In this document: one piece after another, positions 7,845 through 16,062 of the stretch
Position numbering within the stretch: the stretch's first letter is position 1
Layout of the letters: each line of letters opens with the position of its first letter
Source of the DNA: CAYMRB01 sp964392615
Lineage (GTDB): Bacteria; Planctomycetota; UBA8108
Length of the DNA: 21,756 bases
Assembly: GCA_964392615.1 (NCBI GenBank)
Contig: CAYMRB010000130.1
Location: 1 to 21,756 of the forward strand
Direction of reading: 5' to 3'
Notes under the pieces: generated by a model
The model's input: only the letters and a program-made list of their open reading frames with translations
Databases searched by the model: none
What the model was told of the DNA's origin: nothing
Translations under genes and position numbers: made by a program

Positions 7845-8936
7845 ATGACGCACGGCATGACTCGCGACCTGACGGAACGGGTCGCTCTCCTCGCCCTCTC
7901 GCTGCTCGTGAGCTCCATCGCCCTGGCCGAATCGGGCGGCGACTCGAAAGGCGAGCGCAACCTCGCCGCGCGCAGCAAGCTGCCGCGCGGCAAGGGTCTC
8001 GCGAGCGCATTCCGATCCGATCGTGACATCGCGTCGCACGAGGCGGTGATCTTCGCCGAAGACTTCGAATCCGGCCGCATCGAGGCGAAGCACAATGGCC
8101 CGCGGTGGGACAGCGCGCGCAATCGCGACACGGTGCTGTCGCTCGTCGATCCGGCCGAGCCGAAGGGGGAGCCGCACGTCCTCGGCGCGAAAGCGCTACA
8201 GGTCCGCGCGACGCTCGGCGAGAACACCGGCGGCGGGCTGACGAAGTGGTTCGAGTCGGCGCCGACGCTGTTCTTCCGCTTCTACGTCAAGTTCGACCCG
8301 ACGTGCGACTACGTGCACCACTTCGCGACGCTGCGCGCCAACAAGAGCCTGCGCGGCAAGGACCGCTGGAGCGGCTTCGGCGGTGCCGGACTGAAGCCGC
8401 AGGGCGACGAGCGCTTCTCGACGGCGCTCGAGCCGTGGGGCGATTGGGGCCGACGACCACCGCCCGGTCGATGGAATTTCTACACGTACTGGCACGAGAT
8501 GGAGCCGAGCCGCGACGGCAAGTACTGGGGCAACGCGTTCCGTCCCGCTGAGCAGAAGGACATTCGCCGCGGCGAGTGGATCTGCGCCGAGTTCATGCTG
8601 CGCCACAACACGCCGGGCAAGGCGGACGGCGAGCAGGCGTTCTGGATCGACGGCGAGCTGCGCGGCCACTGGAGCGGCATCTGCTGGCGCCGCAGCCCGA
8701 CGCTGTGGGCGAACGCGTTCACGCTCGAGGCGTACATCACCGATCGCTGGACGAAGAACCGGAACAACACCGTGTACTTCGACAACGTCGTCATCGCCCG
8801 CGAGTACATCGGCCCGGCCGGAACAGGCAGAGCGAAGAAGCTCGGCGATCGCAGTGAAAAGAAGTCGACACAGCGACGACGAGATGAGCCGAACGCGAAG
8901 GTTCGATCCCGAAGCCCGAACGAAAGACGCCCATGA
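7845..8936 (+). CDS. Secreted concanavalin-like protein, possibly polysaccharide lyase-like
   Basis: A 363-residue exported protein. Residues 1-28 form a signal peptide (hydrophobic core VALLALSLLVSSIALA, cut after ALA). The region 68-325 is rich in aromatic residues and beta-strand patterns: FAEDFESG (70-77), LFFRFYVKFD (142-151), RGEWICAEFMLRHN (242-255), DGEQAFWIDGELRGHW (261-276) and VYFDNVVIAREYIGP (310-324). The order 'requirement to measure width, N-x-PG, DG-x-x-x-x-WIDG, FDNVVIA' resembles jelly-roll polysaccharide lyases (PL14/PL20-like) and LamG-type folds, but I see no certain catalytic set, so a carbohydrate-binding or uncharacterised role is equally possible. The C-terminal 35 residues are basic and probably disordered. 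The stop TGA shares bases with the ATG of the DUF502 gene, so the two are probably translated together. Confidence 0.7.
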   Translation: MTHGMTRDLTERVALLALSLLVSSIALAESGGDSKGERNLAARSKLPRGKGLASAFRSDRDIASHEAVIFAEDFESGRIEAKHNGPRWDSARNRDTVLSLVDPAEPKGEPHVLGAKALQVRATLGENTGGGLTKWFESAPTLFFRFYVKFDPTCDYVHHFATLRANKSLRGKDRWSGFGGAGLKPQGDERFSTALEPWGDWGRRPPPGRWNFYTYWHEMEPSRDGKYWGNAFRPAEQKDIRRGEWICAEFMLRHNTPGKADGEQAFWIDGELRGHWSGICWRRSPTLWANAFTLEAYITDRWTKNRNNTVYFDNVVIAREYIGPAGTGRAKKLGDRSEKKSTQRRRDEPNAKVRSRSPNERRP

Positions 8937-9526
8937 AGCCCGTACTCGACCACGTCACGCGCTGCGCCATCGCCGGATTCGTCGCCCTGCTGCCGATCGG
9001 AGGTCTCGTCGCGAGTGTCGCGTACGCCGAGTACGTGATCTCGCAGGTCTGGCTCGCCGATCAGGACTTCTACTTCCCCGGGCTCGGGCTGGTCGCGGTC
9101 GCGATCCTGCTCTACGCGGTCGGCTTCATCGTGTCGTCATTCCTCGGGCGCTGGCTGTGGAAGCGCGCCGACGGAATCCTCGACGGCTTGCCGGCCCTCG
9201 GACAGCTGTATCGCACGCTGAAGCAGATCCTCGGCTACGGCGAAGGTGAGGACGCGATCTTCCAGGACGTCGTACTGATCCCGGCGCGCGAGCCGGGCAC
9301 CGAGGAGCTCGGCCTCGTAACGAACGAGCTCGACGACGAATCGCCACCGAAGCTGACGGTCTTCGTTCCAGGTGCGCCGAACCCGGCCGCAGGTCGTCTC
9401 GTGGTCATCGAGGCGTCGCGGGTCAAGCGGCTCGAGGTGCCGGTCAACGACGTGCTGAAGGCGCTGGTGTCGCTCGGCAAGGTCGATCTGTCGCTCGCCG
9501 AAGAGGACGACGCGCCGGGCGAGTAA
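8933..9526 (+). CDS. DUF502 family membrane protein
   Basis: A 197-residue protein with two N-terminal transmembrane helices (about 11-31 and 50-70) and a soluble C-terminal part. The GLPALGQLYRTLKQILGYGE segment (85-104) and the following IFQDVVLIPAREPGTEELGLVT strand pattern are hallmarks of DUF502 proteins, and PNPAAGRLVVIE corresponds to the family's P-x-x-G turn. The length is typical. The family is widespread in bacteria and chloroplasts and has no firmly assigned biochemical function. ATG at 8933 overlaps the preceding stop in an ATGA arrangement, pointing to translational coupling. The gene ends three bases from the stop of the convergent glycosidase. The C-terminus is acidic (EEDDAPGE). 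Confidence 0.9.
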   Translation: MKPVLDHVTRCAIAGFVALLPIGGLVASVAYAEYVISQVWLADQDFYFPGLGLVAVAILLYAVGFIVSSFLGRWLWKRADGILDGLPALGQLYRTLKQILGYGEGEDAIFQDVVLIPAREPGTEELGLVTNELDDESPPKLTVFVPGAPNPAAGRLVVIEASRVKRLEVPVNDVLKALVSLGKVDLSLAEEDDAPGE

Positions 9527-9529
9527 GCC

Positions 9530-12500
9530 TCACTCCACCACCACACGTTTCGTCGCTCGCAGCCGCACCGGTCCGATCAGCCCGGCGGGGTCAGGCGGCT
9601 GGTCCGACTGCACGTTCGGCTTGAGGCTCGTCCACAGCTGATAGGGCACGGGCACCGTCGATTCGCTCGGGCGCGGACCGAGGAGCCGATTGCGCCACGG
9701 ATTCGTCACGCGGATCTCGAGCGTGTTGCCGCGTCGCCGCAGCGCGTCGGTCGCGTCGACGGTGAAGGGCGTCTTCCAGACCGTGCCGATGTTCTTGCCG
9801 TTCAGGACGACCTCGGCGATGACCTCGACGCGGCCGAGATCGAGGAGCCAGCGCTCGCCGGGATCGGACAAGAAGTCGAATGTCTGGCGGTACGTCGCCG
9901 TGCCGGAGAAGTGGCGCACGATCGGGTCCTCGTGCTCGGTCCACGAGAGCAGCCGGTCGAACGTCTCATCACGCGCTGGGTCGACGCCGGCCGGGAAGCT
10001 CACGCGCCACGGGCCCGAGAACGTCCTCAATGCGGGAGCCCTGTGGAAAAACGAACGCGTCGAGCCATCCGCCCGCTCGACAACGTAGTCTCCGCCGGCC
10101 TCCACCTCGACTTCCAGCCCCTCGCCGTCGCCGCGCCGGATGACGCGAACGCTCTCCGGCTCGCCGTCGCGCGTCACACGCACGACCGACTGCGCCTTGC
10201 GCGCCGACCCGCGAAACACGCAGAACAGCGAGCCGTTCGGCTCCAGCGCGAATCGCACGCGCGTGCCGTTCGCCCCCGACGTGAACCGCGCGGTCCCGAC
10301 GATCTCGCCGGTCACCGCGTTCCACAGCTCCGGCGCCTTGTCGCGCACTCGGAACTCGACCTCGAGATCAATCGCCTCGGCCCGCTGGTTGGACACGAAG
10401 TAGAGGTCAACGTCGTCAGTCGCGCGATGCACCCACAGAAGACCATCGAGTCCCGATCCCGCCGACCTCTTCGTGACCGCGACATCGGGAGGCGTCGCGA
10501 TCTGCGCGAACACAGTGTCGAGCTCGACCCCACAGAATACGCGCCCCTTGCCGCGTCGCACGCTCCGGACACGCTCGCCGTCGCAGCCGGCCCAGATCCG
10601 CTCCGCGAGCCGCTTCACCTCCGCATCGCACGTCGGCCAGCTCTCGAGGCTCGGCGAGCGGGATGGCGACGGGCCGACGATCACGCCGCCGGCCTCGACC
10701 AGCGCGCCGATCTTGCGCAGAGTCTCCGGCCGCATCGTGTCGAGCTCGGGCAGCACGATCACGCGATACGACGCGCCTCCGGGCAACACGAAACGTCCGT
10801 CCTCGACGCGCATCCGTTCGCAGATGACCTCGGCGTTGATCCAGTCGAACGCGTATCCCGGCGGCAGCTTCGGTCGCCTGACGCCGGTCATCTTCGGCGT
10901 GTCCTCGCCGATGAAGTACGCGACGTCCGCGACGTTCGCTCCCTGCTGCAATAGGAAGAAACAGCGCCGCAGATAGTCGATCCACGCGCGGCTCGGCTCG
11001 AACCACGTGCAGTGCCGATTGAACTCGGTGCCGAACCACGCGCACATGCCGGGACGGCGATCTTCCCACGGCTGATGCACCCAGACGTGCAGCACGAAGT
11101 GGTTGGCGCCTTCGCACAGCGCCCAGTCGCCGCGCGCCTTGAGCCGCGCCGGGTGCTCGCGCCACAGCGGGCCGCCGGTCGTGAACGCCTCGCAGTGCAC
11201 GATCGGCATGCCGTAGATGTGTGCGGCCGACGATGCGTCGCGCACCTCGACGGCGCCGAGTCGACCCGCGTTCCAGAACTCGCCGCCGATCTCGTCCGAT
11301 TGGCCGCCGTACTGCAGGAACTCGGCCGGGTAACCCCAATGGCCGTAGTTCTCGAGCCACAGCCTCAAGCCGTGCTCGTGGCAGAGGTCGCGCAGGCCGC
11401 CGACGTACTCGGTCGCGATGAGGTCGGCGATCAATCGCCGCACGTCCCAGAGGAACCGATCGGAGCGCTCGGCGCTACCGACGATGCGACCGGTCAGGAC
11501 GGGCAGCCACGGCGTCGGGTCGTAGCCGTAGCGCTTGCGAAACTTCGCCGCGAAGCCGTCGGTCCAGTTCTGCGAGCCGGTCTCGTAACTGTCGGCGACG
11601 ACGTGTCGAAACGCCTTGCGGTCGGCCTTCGGCATGCGGCCGAGCAGCTTGCCGACGAACGCGTCGAAATGCCGTCGGGCCGCGCCGCGGCTCATCTTGT
11701 CGATCTCGAGCCCTTGTCCCTCCGGCGACGTCGGATTGTTCGTCACGCCGGTCGGGCTCGTGCCGACGCGCAGAATGACCCAATCGCCGGCGGGCGCGTC
11801 CCAGCGCAGCGTGCCGTCAGCGGACATGCGATCGCTGATGTCGACAATGGCGTCTGGCGACACCATCAGATCAGCCGCTTCGGGCTCGTTCTGCCGCGGC
11901 CACAGGTACGTGTCCCACTCGGCGAACGGCGTCTGCAGCATCTTGCCGAGCTGCTTCTCGACGAACGATTCGAGACGCGCCGCGCCCGACAGATCGATCT
12001 CGGCAATCCCCGCCTGCCCGCCGACGCCGGTCAGCACGAGCCGGAACCGCTTCGACGTCACCGCATCGAACGACACGGCGACGGGTCCGAACGTCATCGG
12101 ACCGACCGTCGGATTCGCATTCGAGCGATCGAGAAGGAACGAACGCACGAGCCGGAACACGCCGTTCTCGTCGGCCGCCTCGAGTCGGCAGTTCGCGCGC
12201 ATCGACTTGCGTCTCGGATGGAGCACGAGGCTGCGCGCGGTCAGCGGCGTCGCGAGCTCGATGTCGATAGCGAACGGCTTCCCGACGCCCGTGCCATGGG
12301 GAAAGGTCGCCGTCGTCGCGACGTTGCCATCGACCATGTGCGCCGCATTCTCCGCATGCGACGAGCACGACACGCGTGGCGAGCGCGCTGCCACGGTGTC
12401 CGCGTCGGCCTTCGGCGCGGGAAGCGCGAGCACGGCGATGTCCTCGAACGTGTCGGCCGATGCGGCGGCGGGCAGCGCTAGACGTCCTTCGAATCGTCGC

Positions 12501-12937
12501 GGCCCCTGAACGCGGGTCTCCGAGATGACGACGTACCGCATCGCGTCTGTCGGCTCGACCCAGGGACCGCCGGACTGGCTCCAGCCCGGACAGTTGAAGA
12601 GGCCGATGTCGACGCCGAGGCGCCCGCCCTCGCGAATCGCGTGCTCGACGAGGCCCCACCACTCGTCGCTGAAGACCGGCACCTTGCCACGCGGCTGGCC
12701 GCCGGGAAGGTCGACGTTGCCGATGAACGCCTCGCCGATGCCGACGCGCGCCATCGCCTCGAGGTCGCGAGTGAGACCATCGCGCGAAATGTTGTCGTTG
12801 ATCCAGTACCAGTAGATCCACGGCTTCGTCGCGCTCGGCGGCGAACGGAAGCCATCGTCGAGATCCGCGGTCGGCGCGTGCGGCGCAACGGTGCACCACA
12901 CGACACACCCGAGTAGCAGTCGTATCCGGCGTGACAT
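9530..12937 (-). CDS. GH106-like alpha-L-rhamnosidase, large secreted glycosidase
   Basis: A 1135-residue exported glycosidase of the Glyco_hydro_106 type (alpha-L-rhamnosidases). A signal peptide covers about residues 1-23. The N-terminal catalytic region has KPWIYWYWINDNISRDG (38-54), ARVGIGEAFIGNV (63-75) and the family's NCPGWSQSGGPWV (115-127). An inserted galactose-binding/F5-8-like beta-sandwich occupies about 187-318. Further conserved segments are VVADSYETGSQNW (446-458) and a GYPAEFLQYGGQSDEIGGEFW stretch (about 536-556); acidic residues there are candidate catalytic residues, not assigned. The C-terminal 160 residues are a GH2-like sugar-binding sandwich (GPWRVSFPAG near 974; LNGKNIGTVWKTPF; NTLEIRVTNPWRNRL). 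ATG at 12937 has GAGGAG five bases upstream; the open frame beyond it overlaps the sulfatase gene and is spurious. It lies 38 bases after the sulfatase stop, so co-transcription is likely. Many relatives are annotated only as 'glycosyl hydrolase', so the rhamnose specificity is tentative. Confidence 0.88.
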   Translation of the reverse strand: MSRRIRLLLGCVVWCTVAPHAPTADLDDGFRSPPSATKPWIYWYWINDNISRDGLTRDLEAMARVGIGEAFIGNVDLPGGQPRGKVPVFSDEWWGLVEHAIREGGRLGVDIGLFNCPGWSQSGGPWVEPTDAMRYVVISETRVQGPRRFEGRLALPAAASADTFEDIAVLALPAPKADADTVAARSPRVSCSSHAENAAHMVDGNVATTATFPHGTGVGKPFAIDIELATPLTARSLVLHPRRKSMRANCRLEAADENGVFRLVRSFLLDRSNANPTVGPMTFGPVAVSFDAVTSKRFRLVLTGVGGQAGIAEIDLSGAARLESFVEKQLGKMLQTPFAEWDTYLWPRQNEPEAADLMVSPDAIVDISDRMSADGTLRWDAPAGDWVILRVGTSPTGVTNNPTSPEGQGLEIDKMSRGAARRHFDAFVGKLLGRMPKADRKAFRHVVADSYETGSQNWTDGFAAKFRKRYGYDPTPWLPVLTGRIVGSAERSDRFLWDVRRLIADLIATEYVGGLRDLCHEHGLRLWLENYGHWGYPAEFLQYGGQSDEIGGEFWNAGRLGAVEVRDASSAAHIYGMPIVHCEAFTTGGPLWREHPARLKARGDWALCEGANHFVLHVWVHQPWEDRRPGMCAWFGTEFNRHCTWFEPSRAWIDYLRRCFFLLQQGANVADVAYFIGEDTPKMTGVRRPKLPPGYAFDWINAEVICERMRVEDGRFVLPGGASYRVIVLPELDTMRPETLRKIGALVEAGGVIVGPSPSRSPSLESWPTCDAEVKRLAERIWAGCDGERVRSVRRGKGRVFCGVELDTVFAQIATPPDVAVTKRSAGSGLDGLLWVHRATDDVDLYFVSNQRAEAIDLEVEFRVRDKAPELWNAVTGEIVGTARFTSGANGTRVRFALEPNGSLFCVFRGSARKAQSVVRVTRDGEPESVRVIRRGDGEGLEVEVEAGGDYVVERADGSTRSFFHRAPALRTFSGPWRVSFPAGVDPARDETFDRLLSWTEHEDPIVRHFSGTATYRQTFDFLSDPGERWLLDLGRVEVIAEVVLNGKNIGTVWKTPFTVDATDALRRRGNTLEIRVTNPWRNRLLGPRPSESTVPVPYQLWTSLKPNVQSDQPPDPAGLIGPVRLRATKRVVVE

Positions 12938-12942
12938 CTGCG

Positions 12943-12948
12943 CTCCTC
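12943..12948 (-). promoter_or_regulatory. Ribosome binding site of the GH106-like gene
   Basis: GAGGAG on the minus strand, five bases before the ATG at 12937. It supports this start, which also begins the signal peptide. Confidence 0.6.
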
Positions 12949-12975
12949 GTTCGGCGTCAGCGCTCGTACGTACGT

Positions 12976-14301
12976 TCAGCCCCTGATCTTCGCGAGCAGC
13001 TTCCGGAGCTCCTCTACCTTGTCCGCATGCTTGTCGGCGAGGTTCGTCGTCTCGCCGATGTCGGCGTCGAGATCGTACAGCTCCTCGACCTCCGCGCGTT
13101 TCGTCTCGCGCGCGTAACCGGGCACCCTGTGCTTGGCGATCAGGTACTTCCACTTGCCCTTGCGCACGCCGTTGCCCTGGTAATAGAACGAGTCGCGCGC
13201 TCCCGTCGCGCTCCGTCCCAGCAGCAGCTCGGCCTGATCGACGCCGTCGATGAGGCGATCGCTCGGCACCTTGAAGCCCGTCAGGCTGGCGAACGTCGGC
13301 AGAAAATCGACGGTCGCGAAGACGGCGTCGGAGACCTTGTTCTGCGGCACCTTGCCGGGCCAGCGGACGATGCAGGGGGCTCGCGAGCCGCCCTCGTAGC
13401 AGGAACCCTTCCCCTCGCGCAGCGGGCCGGCGTCACCCCAAAAGATCGATCCCGGCGGATGGCCCTTCTTCCTGTCCGTGTAGGCCGGCTGATTCCACGG
13501 GCCGTTGTCGGTCGTGTAGATGACGAGCGTGCTGTCGCGCAGGCCGAGCTCGTCGACCGCATCGAGCAGGCGCCCGGTGTGGAAGTCGAACTCCTCGACG
13601 ACGTCGCCGTACAGATCGCCCTTCGACTTGCCGCGGAACTTCGGCGAGGCATCGATGATCGTGTGCATCATCGTGTGCGCGACGTAGAGGACGAACGGCC
13701 TCTTCGGGTCGCGCTTCTTCTTCAGGAACTCGATCGCCTTGTCGGTATAGAGGCCGGTCAGGCTGCCCATGTCGTCGGTGGTGCCGGCCGCCTCGTCGTC
13801 CTCGTGAAACTTGACGCGGCCGCCATCGTTCGCGCCGAGCGTGCCGAAGTAGTAGTCGAAGCCCTGTGCTCGTGGCATGCGCGGGATGATCGCCTTGCGG
13901 TTCGACACGTCCCACTTGCCGATGCACGCCGTCTGATAGCCGACCTTCTGGATGAGCTCGGCGAAGGTGATCTCGCTCGCGGGCATGCCCCAACCCTTGC
14001 TGCGATGGGGATAGCGCCCCGTCAGCAGCGCAGAGCGCGACGGCCCGCAGACGTGCTGCGAGTAGAAGCTCGTGAACCGCATGCCTTCCTTCGCCAACAG
14101 GTCCATGCGCGGCGTTTTGTTCGTCTTCGAGCCGTAGCAGGCGAGATCGCCCCAGCCTTGATCGTCAGTGAAGATGATCAGGATGTTCGGCCGGGAGGCG
14201 GAGCTCTGTGCGAACAGCGCGTGGTGCTGCGACACGAGAAGAACAGCCGCCAACGCGAAGAGCGCCGTGCGGACGAGACGGGGGGCTTGCGAGGCTCGCA
14301 T
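12976..14301 (-). CDS. Secreted type I sulfatase (arylsulfatase family)
   Basis: A 441-residue exported sulfatase that hydrolyses sulfate esters. Residues 1-32 are a signal peptide ending ALFAQ. IIFTDDQGWGD (42-52) supplies the first calcium ligands. HVCGPSRSALLTGRYP (83-98) is the C-x-P-S-R signature in which C85 must be converted to formylglycine by a maturing enzyme (FGE or anSME), not present in the window. AHTMMHT and YTTDNGPW supply the later histidine and metal-binding Asp-Asn; GPLREGKGSCYEGGSRAPCIVRWPG follows as in the family. The usual GKWHLG motif reads GKWDVSN, so the histidine that normally contacts the active site is Asp. The substrate is not predictable, but the GH106 neighbour downstream suggests a sulfated polysaccharide. 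ATG at 14301 with GGAG nine bases upstream and the leader peptide at once supports the start; an upstream ATG at 14355 would put 18 residues before the leader. Confidence 0.94.
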   Translation of the reverse strand: MRASQAPRLVRTALFALAAVLLVSQHHALFAQSSASRPNILIIFTDDQGWGDLACYGSKTNKTPRMDLLAKEGMRFTSFYSQHVCGPSRSALLTGRYPHRSKGWGMPASEITFAELIQKVGYQTACIGKWDVSNRKAIIPRMPRAQGFDYYFGTLGANDGGRVKFHEDDEAAGTTDDMGSLTGLYTDKAIEFLKKKRDPKRPFVLYVAHTMMHTIIDASPKFRGKSKGDLYGDVVEEFDFHTGRLLDAVDELGLRDSTLVIYTTDNGPWNQPAYTDRKKGHPPGSIFWGDAGPLREGKGSCYEGGSRAPCIVRWPGKVPQNKVSDAVFATVDFLPTFASLTGFKVPSDRLIDGVDQAELLLGRSATGARDSFYYQGNGVRKGKWKYLIAKHRVPGYARETKRAEVEELYDLDADIGETTNLADKHADKVEELRKLLAKIRG

Positions 14302-14379
14302 GGGGTTCGACTCCGTTCGTAGATGGGGGGAGGGCCATCGTACGCTGGCAGGCACCGATCAGGAAAGAGGCACGGCCTG

Positions 14380-14979
14380 TCAACGGCAGCGAATCGCGTA
14401 CGGCGCGAGGTCGTCCACGTCGATATCCGCGGGAAACGACAGCACCAGGCCGGGAACCTCGCTCGTCGGAATCAGGACGAACCCTTCCGCGGCGTGTTCG
14501 CTCGACTCGGTGAGCCACTCGACGAGCAGGTCGAGGAGTGTCGGCAGACCGCCCGACGGAGGACCCGACTCGGTCCAGCTCGTACGGCGCGGCGAAGATG
14601 CCCTGTCGGTTCGACACAGGAACATTCGCCGGTTGGCTCCGGGCTTCTCCCAGAGGAAAAAGAGGTAGGGAGCCGGCCTCCCCGGGCGCGACAACAGATT
14701 CGGCGGAGTTTCGTACGCCACCTCTTTCCGTATCTCGCGCAGCATCGCCGGCCAGCCGACGTCCTCGTCCGCGTAGCGCCGAAGCGCTCGACGCGATGGG
14801 GCCCCGAGCGGGTCCTGACCGATCTCATGGAAAACGGCGCCCCAGCTGCCGTTCTGAGCCGCCGACCGCAGCCGCGCCAAGTGGTACCGGCACGCGATCT
14901 CGTCCCACCCGGTAATCAGCACGAGCGCGACGACGGCCACCGTCGCCGTCGCGAGCCATGTCACAACGCGCCGCCTCAT
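14380..14979 (-). CDS. Uncharacterised protein with N-terminal membrane anchor
   Basis: A 199-residue protein that I do not recognise. Residues 1-4 are MRRR, followed by a single hydrophobic helix (about 5-24), so it is probably anchored in the membrane with the remainder outside the cytoplasm, or exported. The remainder has a mixed character with Arg/Ala-rich helices (RYHLARLRSAAQNGSWGAVF, then a PSRRALRRYADED segment) and C-terminal beta-like segments (EGFVLIPTSEVPGLVLSFP). No catalytic motif is visible. It lies 78 bases upstream of the sulfatase on the same strand, so it may share a transcript, but its N-terminus has no convincing Shine-Dalgarno site. The frame extends 37 codons further to 15090 without a membrane or leader pattern; ATG 14979 is chosen for its basic start and helix. 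Coding is likely from its length, neighbours and sensible protein pattern, but less certain than for the other genes. Confidence 0.6.
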   Translation of the reverse strand: MRRRVVTWLATATVAVVALVLITGWDEIACRYHLARLRSAAQNGSWGAVFHEIGQDPLGAPSRRALRRYADEDVGWPAMLREIRKEVAYETPPNLLSRPGRPAPYLFFLWEKPGANRRMFLCRTDRASSPRRTSWTESGPPSGGLPTLLDLLVEWLTESSEHAAEGFVLIPTSEVPGLVLSFPADIDVDDLAPYAIRCR

Positions 14980-15120
14980 GCCGCGATCGTATCCGAAGTC
15001 GCCGCGTCTCGCACTTCCTCCACCGCGTCTCGGGCTGGACCTGCCGCCCGCAACGGATAGGGTAGACGCCGTGAGCGCACAAGAACGCACACGTCGTTCC
15101 CTTCCTGGGGCTCGAGCGGC
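14980..15120. promoter_or_regulatory. Divergent intergenic region
   Basis: The 141 bases between the minus-strand membrane protein and the plus-strand ABC ATPase must carry the promoters of both. I see no convincing -35/-10 pair, operator or hairpin. On the minus strand TACGAT stands about eight bases before the ATG at 14979, too close for a normal leader. Confidence 0.3.
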
Positions 15121-16062
15121 ATGACCGAACCGACGGCAGCGATCGAAGCCCGCGACCTAGCGAAGGACTACGCCATGGGGCCGGCGCTCGATGGCGTCAG
15201 CTTTCGCGTGGAAGCGGGCGAAGTCTGCGGACTGATCGGCCAGAACGGCGCCGGCAAGACGACGCTGCTTCGCATCCTCGCGACGATCCTGCCTCCCACT
15301 CGCGGCACCGCGTGGATCGGCGGCGTGCCGCTTCGCGGTGGAGCGACGACGATCCGCCGCAACATCGGCTACATGCCGGACAGCTTCGGCACGTACGAAG
15401 AGCTGCGCGTCGACGCCTACCTCGAGTTCTTCGCGCACGTCTACCGGCTCGCGCCATCGCGCGTCGAAGGGACGATCGACGACATCCTCGATCTCGTCGA
15501 GCTACGACAGCTGCGCAACGCGACGATCTCTCGGCTGTCGCTCGGTGCACGGCAACGTCTCGGCCTCGCGCGAACGCTGCTCCACAATCCCGACGTGCTG
15601 TTGCTCGATGAGCCGGTCTCCGGTCTCGATCCGCGCGCTCGCGTCGAGATGCGCAGCCTGCTCGAGGAGCTCGGCAAGATGGGCAAGGCGATCCTGATCT
15701 CGAGCCACATCCTCGCAGACCTCGCGGATATCTGCGATCGGCTGCTGATCCTCGAGCGCGGTCGGATCGTCTTCCTCGGCACCCTCGACGAGCTGCGCGA
15801 ACGGCTCGGCGGCGATCGCCGGGTCGCGGTGGCCGTCGAGGGCGATGGCGCAGAGCTCCGCGCATTCCTCGAGCAACACTCCGGCGTTCGTTCGGCTCGG
15901 ACGAACGGCAACGGCGTCGAGCTATCGCTCGAGGACGACAAGGCGTCCGTCGCCGACCTCGGCGCCGCCCTCTTCACCGCGGGCTTTCGCGTCACTCGCC
16001 TCGTCGAACGCGAGCTGGACCTCGAGGAGGCCTTCCTGCGTCTGATTCGCGAGGAGAGCTGA
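15121..16062 (+). CDS. ABC-2 exporter ATP-binding protein
   Basis: A 313-residue cytoplasmic ATPase that powers the ABC-2 permease encoded next. Walker A is GQNGAGKT (40-47), Walker B VLLLDEP (159-165) with SGLDP D-loop, and the switch histidine is in SSH (194-196). The signature helix reads LSLGARQR (139-146) in place of LSGGQ, and the Q-loop position has IGYMPDS (82-88) with Asp where Gln is usual; both variants occur in this ABC-2 branch related to the CcmA/YhaQ type, so activity is expected. The C-terminal 80 residues (from about 235) form a small regulatory or dimerisation domain ending in DLEEAFLRLI, a pattern typical of these ATPases. No strong Shine-Dalgarno site is seen before ATG 15121. 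The stop TGA overlaps the permease ATG, so the two are coupled. The substrate cannot be read from the sequence. Confidence 0.95.
   Translation: MTEPTAAIEARDLAKDYAMGPALDGVSFRVEAGEVCGLIGQNGAGKTTLLRILATILPPTRGTAWIGGVPLRGGATTIRRNIGYMPDSFGTYEELRVDAYLEFFAHVYRLAPSRVEGTIDDILDLVELRQLRNATISRLSLGARQRLGLARTLLHNPDVLLLDEPVSGLDPRARVEMRSLLEELGKMGKAILISSHILADLADICDRLLILERGRIVFLGTLDELRERLGGDRRVAVAVEGDGAELRAFLEQHSGVRSARTNGNGVELSLEDDKASVADLGAALFTAGFRVTRLVERELDLEEAFLRLIREES
16052..16056 (+). promoter_or_regulatory. Ribosome binding site of the double permease
   Basis: AGGAG inside the end of the ATPase gene, five bases before ATG 16062, which overlaps the preceding TGA. Confidence 0.6.

Noticed and set aside
7701..8177. 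Upstream extension of the VIT/VWA protein by 159 codons
   Set aside because: It runs antisense to the next gene, lacks a leader, and the ATG at 7700 has a strong ribosome binding site and membrane helix.
9911..10954. A 347-codon plus-strand open frame opposite the GH106-like gene
   Set aside because: Arg-rich, without domains, antisense to a well-supported gene.
11012..12481. A 489-codon plus-strand open frame opposite the GH106-like gene
   Set aside because: Same reasons: antisense shadow of codon bias with no domain pattern.
12965..12974. Ten-base palindrome CGTACGTACG between the sulfatase and GH106-like genes
   Set aside because: Short, simple and isolated; it could be chance, and no related copies are evident in the window.
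12938..13153. Upstream extension of the GH106-like protein
   Set aside because: It overlaps the sulfatase end in another frame; a GAGGAG site and signal peptide mark ATG 12937.
12931..14322. A 463-codon plus-strand open frame opposite the sulfatase
   Set aside because: The sulfatase motifs on the minus strand are unambiguous; the opposite frame has no plausible domain.
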